This document shows positions 14,442-21,289 of a stretch of 33,057 bases of DNA, piece by piece. The notes under the pieces were generated by a model. It did not search any database and had not been told where the DNA came from. It saw nothing but the letters and a program-made list of their open reading frames with translations. Numbering within the stretch: position 1 is the first letter of the stretch; every line of letters starts with the position of its first letter. Origin of the DNA: a virus; IMG/VR virus record IMGVR_UViG_3300020061_000055, positions 1 to 33,057 of that record, one strand, 5' to 3'. The translations under genes and the position numbers were made by a program.

Positions 14442-14612
14442 ATGTCTCCTGAAGCAGAATCTAAGCAGATAGATGACTTAAAACAGGAGATTATTCAATT
14501 GAAAATGGTGATTGGAAAGATGGTGGAATGGATTAGTAAGTCTATGCTATCTCCATTAACACCAAAAGATGCTAAGAACCTAATAGAAATGTTAGGTGAT
14601 GATAAAAAGTGA
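14442..14612 (+). CDS. Small coiled-coil protein before the capsid gene (56 aa)
   Basis: ATG at 14442 follows AGGGTG. The longer frame from 14388 has no such site and overlaps the scaffold gene. The product begins MSPEAESKQIDDLKQEIIQL and continues as one long heptad-patterned helix (KMVIGKMVEWISKSML), then TPKDAKNLIEML. It resembles small helper proteins next to scaffold genes, but no family is recognised. Confidence 0.62.
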   Translation: MSPEAESKQIDDLKQEIIQLKMVIGKMVEWISKSMLSPLTPKDAKNLIEMLGDDKK

Positions 14613-14724
14613 ATTATTATCAATCATACCCTCCAGTCCAGCACTGTTAAATGCTGTAAAATCAGGGTTGATAGATTCACATAAAAAAGGAATGTTAGAC
14701 GGAGGGTATTATGCAAACAGTTGA
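14599..14724 (+). CDS. Possible 41-aa gene bridging to the capsid start
   Basis: The frame from ATG 14599 encodes 41 residues (MIKSELLSIIPSSPALLNAV, then KSGLIDSHKKGMLDGGYYANS) and stops at 14722-14724. It overlaps the previous gene by 14 bases and the capsid gene by 14. That matches overlap sizes elsewhere in this operon, and the composition looks protein-like. The ribosome site (AGGTG) is very close to the ATG, so initiation may depend on coupling. Its reading would open the RNA stem that covers the capsid ribosome site. Function unknown. Confidence 0.45.
   Translation: MIKSELLSIIPSSPALLNAVKSGLIDSHKKGMLDGGYYANS
14626..14709 (+). promoter_or_regulatory. RNA stem that can cover the capsid ribosome site
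   Basis: ATACCCTCC (14626-14634) is the exact complement of GGAGGGTAT (14701-14709), which contains the Shine-Dalgarno site of the major capsid gene (ATG 14711). GTC (14636-14638) and GAC (14698-14700) extend the stem past a bulged A. Pairing would hide the ribosome site. Ribosomes reading the 41-aa frame would melt it. Confidence 0.6.
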
Positions 14725-15973
14725 TGACGTATTGGCAACAGAACTAGAGAGGGTAGAAGGTGATAGGCTTATGACAGCCTATGACGTCGACGATACCTTC
14801 TATAGTGAAGTTGAGAAAGTTCCTGGTAAGAAGGTTTCTAGTCGTAGTATGAGGGTTCCAATCAAACTTAGACCCGGTGGTAAGTTTGGTTATTATGACC
14901 CAAATAATGGCGATTTGGGAACTGGTGATGCCACTAAGTATGATAAGGGAACCATTACAGTAGCACATCTTAAGATTGCTATTCAATGGACTCTTGAAGT
15001 TGAATTGGGCACTGAGGGTAATCAGGCTGTTATCAATGCAGTTCGTGATAACATGGCTGATGCTATGGATGAATTCCGTAGACATTCAGAAGCTCAAATC
15101 ATGCAAGCAGGAACTGGTGTTCTTGCAACTGTAACAACTATTAACACTACAGCAGGTGTAGATACTATTACTTGCACGACTGATGGATTTGGAGTTAAAC
15201 TCCTACGATATGGTCAGCGTGTTAGTGTTTACAATGCAGCTAGGACTGTTAATAGAACTCCTGCTGGACCTGTTACTATCTCATTTCTTGATTATGCAAA
15301 TAGCACAATTAAGATTCCCAGTGTAACAGGTATCATTGCAACAGATGTTGTCCTGCCTGAAGGATTAACTGGAGTAACTCCAGTAGCATTGTATGGTATT
15401 CCTTATCATACTTCTAATGCTACTACTGGTGCATGGTTAGGTCTAGATCGTGCAACTACTCCAGAAGTAGTAGCAAGTAGAGTCGATGGTGGTGGCGCAA
15501 TGCTTGCATTCCCACTAGGTCGACTTGCTATCAATAAAATGGGCGATCGTGTTGGTATTAAAAATGCCAAGAAACTAAAGCCCAGAATCTGGACGCACCC
15601 CGCACAAACAGCAGCTTATGAAGCTCTTGGTAATCTATCGGTTATGATTAACAAGGGAACTAATAAGAATGAAGGATTGGATCTCTATTTTGGAGATAAT
15701 CTTTCTATTGCTGGTGTTAGTATCGAAGAATCATTCCTTTGGAACAAAAAGAGAATGGACTTCGTTCTTATGGCATTGTATGGACGTGCCGTAATGAAGG
15801 AACCTGGATGGTTCACAGTAGCAGGGCGTAAGATATTCGAGATGAGAGGTGGTAGTGGTGGTGTAGCAACATCAAGTGTTAGCTATATTACTGCTGATTG
15901 GAATCTCTATCATAAGAGTCCTGGTGTTGGTGTTTACATTGACAACTTGTTGATTCCTCCAGGTTACGAATGA
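14711..15973 (+). CDS. Major capsid protein, HK97-fold type (420 aa)
   Basis: This forms the icosahedral shell. It follows the scaffold, has the usual length, a very strong ribosome site (GGAGGG), and a pattern typical of phage capsid proteins: N-terminal arm, long spine-helix region (GNQAVINAVRDNMADAMDEF), glycine/threonine-rich beta segments and a C-terminal domain ending with a conserved-looking strand (GVGVYIDNLLIPPGYE). The inserted domain of about 70 residues (near 150-215) is beta-rich. Exact family membership was not tested. Position and composition make the call fairly secure. Confidence 0.85.
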   Translation: MQTVDDVLATELERVEGDRLMTAYDVDDTFYSEVEKVPGKKVSSRSMRVPIKLRPGGKFGYYDPNNGDLGTGDATKYDKGTITVAHLKIAIQWTLEVELGTEGNQAVINAVRDNMADAMDEFRRHSEAQIMQAGTGVLATVTTINTTAGVDTITCTTDGFGVKLLRYGQRVSVYNAARTVNRTPAGPVTISFLDYANSTIKIPSVTGIIATDVVLPEGLTGVTPVALYGIPYHTSNATTGAWLGLDRATTPEVVASRVDGGGAMLAFPLGRLAINKMGDRVGIKNAKKLKPRIWTHPAQTAAYEALGNLSVMINKGTNKNEGLDLYFGDNLSIAGVSIEESFLWNKKRMDFVLMALYGRAVMKEPGWFTVAGRKIFEMRGGSGGVATSSVSYITADWNLYHKSPGVGVYIDNLLIPPGYE

Positions 15974-15981
15974 AATTTAGT

Positions 15982-16064
15982 TTACTTGGATGCTATCGAA
16001 TAATGCTTATAGCTTGGGCAAAATAAGGTAGGGCATCAGGCGGGCCTGGGACACATCCAAGTAA
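15982..16064 (+). promoter_or_regulatory. Branched RNA-like structure between capsid and decoration genes
   Basis: TTACTTGGATG (15982-15992) and CATCCAAGTAA (16054-16064) form an 11-bp perfect stem. Inside, CTAT (15993-15996) pairs with ATAG (16009-16012), and CAGG (16037-16040) with CCTG (16045-16048) around CGGG. The result is a compact multi-branch fold of 83 bases. No T-run follows, so it is not a standard terminator. It may set mRNA stability or processing between two high-copy genes. Confidence 0.55.
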
Positions 16065-16098
16065 TATTAATTAGATTAGAATTCAAGGAGTTAATGAA

Positions 16099-16413
16099 AT
16101 GCCAGATGTTGATCTCGCTAAATTTGCTGCAAGAGCTGCAATTAATCCTCCAGGACAATATGAGGGTCCACCACTTGCATCAGCAGCAACTATTACACTT
16201 TCTCATCCTGTTCATAAGGTAACAGGAGTAGTTGCAATTGTGAACATCAATCCTCCTTATACTGGATTTGTTGGTCACGTTACGTTGATTCCTACAGCTA
16301 TTTGGACTATGACAGCAGCAGGTAATATTGCTGTCGCTAGAACTGCTGTAGTTGGTGTTGTTGTGCAGATGTATTATGATGGAGCTGTTTGGTATCCATC
16401 TAGCGCAGCATAA
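16099..16413 (+). CDS. Probable capsid decoration or head-fibre protein (104 aa)
   Basis: After a short N-terminal helix (LAKFAARAAINPPGQYEG), the remaining residues form a beta-rich domain: SHPVHKVTGVVAIVNINPP, GFVGHVTLIPTAIWT, TAAGNIAVARTAVVG and YYDGAVWYPS. This GF-G-ITLIP...AGNIA...YDG-WYP pattern is one I recognise from many phage structural proteins of the head and fibres, generally annotated as hypothetical. Its place right after the capsid gene with its own good ribosome site (AAGGAG) suggests a shell decoration protein. It could also be a fibre base. Confidence 0.65.
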   Translation: MPDVDLAKFAARAAINPPGQYEGPPLASAATITLSHPVHKVTGVVAIVNINPPYTGFVGHVTLIPTAIWTMTAAGNIAVARTAVVGVVVQMYYDGAVWYPSSAA

Positions 16414-16414
16414 A

Positions 16415-16483
16415 TCTCCTAAATGGGTAGGAGAACTCCCTACTCTAGTCTGTTAAGCCAAGGTCATTCTGGAGTAGGGGGTT
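16415..16483 (+). promoter_or_regulatory. Mutually exclusive hairpins covering the next ribosome site
   Basis: Stem 1: TCTCCTA (16415-16421) with TAGGAGA (16428-16434). Stem 2: AACTCCCTACTCTAG (16434-16448) with CTGGAGTAGGGGGTT (16469-16483), 15 pairs including two G-T, which buries the AGGGGG ribosome site of the gene at 16489. Alternative stem 3: GTAGGAG (16427-16433) with CTCCCTAC (16436-16443), one bulge, which excludes both others. The three exclusive folds resemble a translational switch or attenuator. Confidence 0.6.
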
Positions 16484-16488
16484 ATTAA

Positions 16489-16806
16489 ATGAGAATCATT
16501 TTTGAAGATGGAGAGGCAGAATTAAAGCGACACAAAGAAGTATTAGATGCAATAAAGAATGTCAAAGGAACAATCATGGCAAAGATGGAACAGTTTCAAG
16601 AAGGTTTCGATAAGATGGCCGCTGAGACTACTCGCATTGGTGAGTATATCAAGACCATTACTGATCAATTGAATCGAACTGACTTGACTGAGACTCAAGA
16701 AGAATCATTGCTAGCAGCATTGAATGCAGCAGCAGATAGATTGAAGGAAATTGGTGTTACCGTAGAAACGCCTATTCCTGAAGGTGAATTGCCACTCGTA
16801 GCATAG
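16489..16806 (+). CDS. Coiled-coil late protein (105 aa)
   Basis: Starts MRIIFEDGEAELKRHKEV and is almost wholly helical, with heptad patterning through about residue 75 (KMEQFQEGFDKMAAETTRIG, LNRTDLTETQEESLLAAL), ending in a short acidic/proline tail (VETPIPEGELPLV). Similar small coiled-coil proteins with a proline tail often follow capsid and decoration genes in phages and may be head fibres or decoration partners. Translation is probably controlled by the hairpins just upstream. Confidence 0.68.
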   Translation: MRIIFEDGEAELKRHKEVLDAIKNVKGTIMAKMEQFQEGFDKMAAETTRIGEYIKTITDQLNRTDLTETQEESLLAALNAAADRLKEIGVTVETPIPEGELPLVA

Positions 16807-16819
16807 AGGGATTGAAGGT

Positions 16820-17332
16820 ATGGATGATCTTGGGATTAATAAATGGCTTTTAGATAATTATGGTAAAACCATCGATGGACATCCATGCTTTCGTCTTACT
16901 TGGTCTACTGGAGTAACTGAATTAAGACATTCTGAATTTCATGATTTTTATGGTGATATTTTTATTAGACGTGTGGTTGAGACAAGAGAAGTATTAAAAT
17001 ATCCATTTGCTCAAAATAGATGGATAATTGAGCGTATTGCGCCAATAAATAAAGAAGCTAAAGAAATGGGATTAGTTAGTGCTAATTATTCATATGAAGA
17101 AGTATATACCTTTCAGGATAAAGAAGGTAATTTTCTTCCTTTATCTAGAGATAAAGTTGAGGCCGCATTATTTCTTTATTTTAAGTATTTCCTCCAACTC
17201 AATCAGAGACAAAGAACTGATATGAGAATGGAAATGTTAGCTAAACGTGAATTGGCTAAGAAGACTAAAACTAGGGAAGCTATTGGTGAATTAAGAAGTC
17301 CTTATGGATTTGTTTTAGGAAAAAGGCATTGA
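16820..17332 (+). CDS. Late structural-region protein, unknown (170 aa)
   Basis: A mixed protein starting MDDLGINKWLLDNYGKTIDG with beta-rich first half (HPCFRLTWSTGVTELRHSEF, DIFIRRVVETREV) and helical, basic C-terminus (RTDMRMEMLAKRELAKKTK). No zinc or enzyme motif. The position after capsid-associated genes and before a zinc-ribbon gene suggests a head-completion or accessory role, but nothing specific can be read from the sequence. AAGG precedes the ATG. The stop TGA overlaps the TTG start of the next gene. Confidence 0.65.
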   Translation: MDDLGINKWLLDNYGKTIDGHPCFRLTWSTGVTELRHSEFHDFYGDIFIRRVVETREVLKYPFAQNRWIIERIAPINKEAKEMGLVSANYSYEEVYTFQDKEGNFLPLSRDKVEAALFLYFKYFLQLNQRQRTDMRMEMLAKRELAKKTKTREAIGELRSPYGFVLGKRH

Positions 17333-17508
17333 AGATTATACCTCCTTCAGAATGCCCAAATATAAAAAATCATACAAAAAGTCCTGAAGGATATAATCAA
17401 TGGCAGGCATGGGCAGAAAAGAAAAGTAAAACTCATGATCAATTACAATGTCCCGATTGTGGATATTATGTAATTTGGATTAAAAGAAAGAAAGAGGATA
17501 AAAAATGA
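17329..17508 (+). CDS. Small zinc-ribbon protein with TTG start (59 aa)
   Basis: The frame has no ATG but opens with TTG at 17329, overlapping the previous stop (TTGA), with AGGA about 8 bases upstream. It encodes a protein with C at residue 9, two tryptophans (NQWQAWAEK), and a clear knuckle CPDCGYYVIW (41-50) before a basic tail. The stop overlaps the next ATG (ATGA). Both junctions are thus coupled, which supports a real gene. Zinc binding is likely; role unknown. Confidence 0.65.
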   Translation: MKIIPPSECPNIKNHTKSPEGYNQWQAWAEKKSKTHDQLQCPDCGYYVIWIKRKKEDKK

Positions 17509-18173
17509 CTAGTTCACTAATCAGTTTAGCAAAGCGTGATATTCTAGAAGAAATACCGGGACTTCAATATGGACATTATCCTATTCCTGCAGCTAAGGAT
17601 GGAGTTCCTAGTATTCTTCTTATAGAAGATTCATATTATTATAAACCTGATATTGATGGTAATCAGGATAAGCTACTAGTTGCATCTCGACAAATTGCCG
17701 AGAGTATTGTGCATATGCATATTACTTCTCAATTAGGCTATCGTCCTGATAGACATCCTGCATTGTTTTGTGTTCCTGATGAAGAAGTTACTATTAAGAC
17801 ATTAGAGATTAATCATAAAGATAAAATTAAAGATGTTTTAACTAAGCAACATAATTGGTTTACTGCATTAGTTCAAATTGCAGATGATGATTGGCAGCAG
17901 GCACATAAACATAATATGATCTCTGATATTCAGAGAACTGCCGCAAGAGAATTAGGTCTTAAACGTGATTGGTTAATGCAAATTGCAGACGAAACGAGAT
18001 CGAATTGTCCATTCTGTGGAACTGGTTTACTGGACATTAATGCTCCTATTTGCCCGACTTGTGGTAAAGTTCACAATCCAGAAAGACTTAGGCAAATCGA
18101 AGAGAGTTTCGCGAAGACGATAGATTCTAGACAGATTATTAGCAAATCAAATAATCCTGTTACAGGTAGATAA
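17505..18173 (+). CDS. Late protein with C-terminal zinc ribbon (222 aa)
   Basis: The N-terminal two-thirds are mixed (LISLAKRDILEEIPGLQYGH, SRQIAESIVHMHITSQL), including a helical stretch with tryptophans (KQHNWFTALVQIADDDWQQA). Residues about 168-189 form a textbook zinc ribbon (CPFCGTGLL then CPTCGKVHNP). The gene sits between capsid-related genes and the head-tail connector and overlaps neighbours at ATGA and TAATG. No enzyme motif is seen. Nucleic-acid or protein contact at the head vertex is possible. Confidence 0.7.
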   Translation: MTSSLISLAKRDILEEIPGLQYGHYPIPAAKDGVPSILLIEDSYYYKPDIDGNQDKLLVASRQIAESIVHMHITSQLGYRPDRHPALFCVPDEEVTIKTLEINHKDKIKDVLTKQHNWFTALVQIADDDWQQAHKHNMISDIQRTAARELGLKRDWLMQIADETRSNCPFCGTGLLDINAPICPTCGKVHNPERLRQIEESFAKTIDSRQIISKSNNPVTGR

Positions 18174-18634
18174 TGGCCTCTACTGCTGGTTCAGTGATGT
18201 TACGTGCTAGTGCACATCTAAATGATGTAAATCAATTAGTTTATGATACTGAAACTCTTCTTCCGTTCTTTCAGATGGCATTGGATGAATTGGATGAAGA
18301 ATTGGCAGTGTGGGAGATACCATTACTTAATAAAGAATCTATTATTATATTAGTTCCTTCAGGGAGTCTTCTATTACCTGAAATGCCTGTTGATTACGTA
18401 GAGTCCATTTCAATAGTTGAGAGAATACAAGGTAGCACTGATCGTTGGAATTATGTTAGAGAGGCTAGTGATATTAATCCTAATCTAAAGGTAAGTCCTG
18501 CTGATGGAATTATTCAGTGGGCTTTTAGATCTAATCAGATTTATATCAATCCTCCTATAAGTGCTAGAGAGGTATTATTGAATTATGTATCAGGATTAGT
18601 TCCTGTAACGGACGAAGGAACTGGAATTGATTAA
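18173..18634 (+). CDS. Head-tail connector (adaptor) protein, frameshifted (153 aa)
   Basis: Adaptor proteins bind under the portal and join head to tail. The pattern (ASTAGSVMLRASAHLNDVNQ, PFFQMALDELDEELAVWEIP, LPEMPVDYVESISIVERI, QIYINPPISAREVLLNYVSG) fits the small phage adaptor family with a helix bundle around a beta hairpin. The frame stops early, at TAA 18632-18634. A continuation in the -1 frame encodes the expected C-terminal helices (see 18631-18798). Intact length would be about 208 residues. Either the gene is damaged or one T was lost in sequencing. Confidence 0.7.
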   Translation: MASTAGSVMLRASAHLNDVNQLVYDTETLLPFFQMALDELDEELAVWEIPLLNKESIIILVPSGSLLLPEMPVDYVESISIVERIQGSTDRWNYVREASDINPNLKVSPADGIIQWAFRSNQIYINPPISAREVLLNYVSGLVPVTDEGTGID

Positions 18635-18798
18635 CTACAGCGAGAAATGCTGCAAGGGATTTAGGCAATAGTCAGACTAAAGCATCTATGTTTGATGCAG
18701 ATATTACTAGAGCACGAGATAGATTGGTTCGTAGACTTCACAAAAATGCACAGCATTCTATGGGAGTCCGTAGAAGGCCATTCACAGGAAGAGGTTAA
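18631..18798 (+). pseudogene. Out-of-frame C-terminal part of the connector gene
   Basis: Reading from 18631 gives LTTARNAARDLGNSQTKASM, then FDADITRARDRLVRRLHKNA and RRRPFTGRG, ending TAA 18796-18798. This reads as the natural helical end of an adaptor protein, and the next gene starts 4 bases later. No start codon or ribosome site is present for separate translation. Restoring one T in GATTAAC (to GATTTAAC) joins both parts. Confidence 0.7.
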
Positions 18799-18801
18799 AT
18801 T

Positions 18802-19269
18802 ATGGGATCACCAACGATGAATCCAATGATGGCTCTTAGAGCAGATGGTGGAGCAGGACTAAGACCCCATCTTAATGTTCATGGTGCAACTATTCCTACT
18901 GCAGCAGGTAATACAGATGCTTATACAATTGCGCCTGAAACAGGATATTTGAATTCTGTTGATTTCTCAGGTGTAGATGCTCTTGTAGCACATGATACCA
19001 ATTTTATTACTTGGACAATCACTAATCTTGGTCAAGCAGGCGCAGGCTCAACAGCAATGTTAGCTGCAACAGATACTAATACTACTAAAGTAACTGGTGG
19101 AACTGCATTGGTTGCAAATGCTAAAAGATCATTAGCATTGAATGCTACTCTTGCGAATAAGCGCGTAGTTAAGGGAGATAGACTTAGAATCAGAGCGACT
19201 GGTGCTGGAACACTAGCAAATACTGTAACATTTCCAGCCTATTTGTTGAGATTTGATATAGGTCTTTAA
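18802..19269 (+). CDS. Beta-rich virion protein, decoration or tail-associated (155 aa)
   Basis: MGSPTMNPMMALRADGGAG begins an alanine/threonine/glycine-rich protein with alternating strands (YLNSVDFSGVDALVAHDTNF, TFPAYLLRFDIGL). The region LATDTNTTKV-like repeats and DRLRIRATGAGTLA suggest a beta-sandwich such as a decoration or tail-decorating domain. It starts 4 bases after the connector frame, with AGAGG upstream, and ends overlapping the nozzle gene start. Family not certain. Confidence 0.65.
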   Translation: MGSPTMNPMMALRADGGAGLRPHLNVHGATIPTAAGNTDAYTIAPETGYLNSVDFSGVDALVAHDTNFITWTITNLGQAGAGSTAMLAATDTNTTKVTGGTALVANAKRSLALNATLANKRVVKGDRLRIRATGAGTLANTVTFPAYLLRFDIGL

Positions 19270-21113
19270 TGTTACAGGACCATACTCCAATACCAATAGA
19301 GCAGTTTAATGGATTATATGGGATTGATTCTTATGAAGATTCAGTTCCTCCTACTTATTTCATAAACGAATTAAATACAATAACTTACGGAAGCGAGTTG
19401 AGAACTCGTGATGGATTTGGTCTATCATTAGAAACACTTCCAATTACTAAGTTTGCAATATATAGGAGACAGGGAGAATCTGCAAGAAAATTAGCATTGA
19501 TAGGAACTAATATTGTTGATTTGACCACCGGAATAACAATATTAGCCGTAGCTGGAATGACTGATTTTGCTATAGGATTTTTCAATAATAGAGCATTTAT
19601 ATCACCCCATAATGGAATAGCAGGATTACCAGGTTCATTTGTTTATGTGTATAATGGAACTGGAGTAGCACGTAAAGCAGCAGGTAATAAACCCGTAGCA
19701 GGATTTACAGTTGCTTGGGGTGCTACAGGAGTAATAGAGACTGGTATCCATATATTCTCTTGGGTATTTGAGACTGATTCAGGTTTTGTTACTGCACCAG
19801 GACCAGCCCAGATAATTGATATGGATGGGGTCCATAAAGTATCATTTGTTAATGTTCCTGTTGGACCTACTGGAACTGCTGCAAGAAGATTAATTGCTAG
19901 CCGCGCAATTCAAGATTATAATGGGGACGAAGAAGGTTATGAAATGTTTTTCGTCTCAGGCGCTCGGATAGCTAATAATGTATCAACGATATATGCTGAT
20001 GTAGATTTTTATGATGTTGATTTGCAGTTTAGTGCAGATTATACATATGATCAATTAGAAGAAATTCCGGCAGTTGTATTTATTTCACCTTATGGAAATA
20101 AAATGGGTTATGGTGGCCCTGATGTAGATAAGAATTTAGTTTATATAAGCAAATCTATGGAACCTGAGAGTATTCATAGTTCAGCAGGCTTCGCATCATT
20201 TGATCCTTTTGAAACTGAGGGGGTTAAAGACGCTACAGAATTTAGAGATAATTATTATGTTACGAAGCGAAATAAAACTTATGTTATTCGTGATAACACC
20301 TTTGAGCCTTCTACTTGGAAGCCTATCACTTTGGATTCTTCTATTGGTTCCGACGTTAATGGAATTGCTAAATTCTGGGATACTACTGGTAGCAAAGTTG
20401 ATTGGTTTGTTGTTAATTCTCCGGGAGGTATTTATAAATTTACTGGAGTTTATGACGAATTAGCTATAACCAGAAATATTAGAAAGATAATTTGGGATAG
20501 AATTAATAAGGAATTTTATAATAAAAATCAAATTATATTTGATCAAGAACGAATGTTGTTATATGTTCTTTTGTGTTTGGATGCCTCTGAAGAACCTTCT
20601 CATATTTTAGTATGTAATTATGAAAATGGATTTCAGTTAGATCGTATTAAATGGCATCTTTGGGAATTTGAGGATTTTACTCCCAATTGCATTGGAATTG
20701 ATAGAAACACAAATAAGAAAACGGTATTAAAGGTAGCTGCTAATACAGGTAATATTTATGCCCAAGAAGAAAATAGAAGATATGATGATGAGAGTATAAT
20801 CACTAATACTGTTAAATTTGCTCTTATAGGAGAAGAGCCTAATGCCATACATCATTATGGGGCAGTAGGATTTCGTATAATGGGCAGTGGAGTTCTTAAT
20901 CTAAGATTAGAAGGTCAAGATGGAGTAGATAATCAGGATTTACCCAGTCTTAATCTAACTTGTTTTCCAGGAAAGGAATTCATTGCATTAGCTCACTTTC
21001 AAAGTGAAAAGGCATCAATAGTCATTAGAATGGATACTCCTGGAGCTTATTTCAAATTAAAACGAATTAATCTCTATACTAATATAATATTCAATTCTAG
21101 GCCTTTAGTATGA
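19269..21113 (+). CDS. Probable tail nozzle/hub protein, T7 gp12- or P22 gp10-like (614 aa)
   Basis: The sequence is a string of beta segments typical of a propeller-containing short-tail nozzle: N-terminal IPIEQFNGLYGIDSYED, RTRDGFGLS, repeated strand-turn motifs (FAIGFFNNRAFIS, GSFVYVYNGTG), a middle part with NKMGYGGPDVDKNLVYIS and NYYVTKRNKTYVIRD, and a C-terminal lectin-like region. Length, position after the adaptor gene, and lack of long-tail genes support a short-tailed virion. Such proteins close the portal channel and hold the fibres. Fold is inferred; sequence identity to known nozzles was not tested. Confidence 0.7.
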   Translation: MLQDHTPIPIEQFNGLYGIDSYEDSVPPTYFINELNTITYGSELRTRDGFGLSLETLPITKFAIYRRQGESARKLALIGTNIVDLTTGITILAVAGMTDFAIGFFNNRAFISPHNGIAGLPGSFVYVYNGTGVARKAAGNKPVAGFTVAWGATGVIETGIHIFSWVFETDSGFVTAPGPAQIIDMDGVHKVSFVNVPVGPTGTAARRLIASRAIQDYNGDEEGYEMFFVSGARIANNVSTIYADVDFYDVDLQFSADYTYDQLEEIPAVVFISPYGNKMGYGGPDVDKNLVYISKSMEPESIHSSAGFASFDPFETEGVKDATEFRDNYYVTKRNKTYVIRDNTFEPSTWKPITLDSSIGSDVNGIAKFWDTTGSKVDWFVVNSPGGIYKFTGVYDELAITRNIRKIIWDRINKEFYNKNQIIFDQERMLLYVLLCLDASEEPSHILVCNYENGFQLDRIKWHLWEFEDFTPNCIGIDRNTNKKTVLKVAANTGNIYAQEENRRYDDESIITNTVKFALIGEEPNAIHHYGAVGFRIMGSGVLNLRLEGQDGVDNQDLPSLNLTCFPGKEFIALAHFQSEKASIVIRMDTPGAYFKLKRINLYTNIIFNSRPLV

Positions 21114-21289
21114 TTGATGATTATAATAATGTAGATTATGACGATGATCCATATAGAACGTGCGAAATAGATGATATAAAATATCATGAAGAATATGGAA
21201 CTAGATGTGATCAATGTGATATTTGGATTTGTAATAATTGTTGGCCAGAACATATTGAACAACATTTAGCTAAAATAAATGGCAGTTAA
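21110..21289 (+). CDS. Small acidic zinc-binding-type protein (59 aa)
   Basis: ATG 21110 overlaps the nozzle stop (ATGA). The frame encodes an acidic N-terminus (MIDDYNNVDYDDDPYRTC) and a cysteine-rich end (CDQCDIWICNNCWPEHIEQH) that could bind one zinc ion. The stop falls 11 bases inside the next gene. The double overlap and cysteine pattern support reality; function unknown. Confidence 0.6.
   Translation: MIDDYNNVDYDDDPYRTCEIDDIKYHEEYGTRCDQCDIWICNNCWPEHIEQHLAKINGS

Noticed and set aside
18620-18640. Programmed -1 frameshift at the connector break
   Set aside because: No slippery heptamer is present, and re-pairing a GAT tRNA one base back would be poor. A lost T is simpler.
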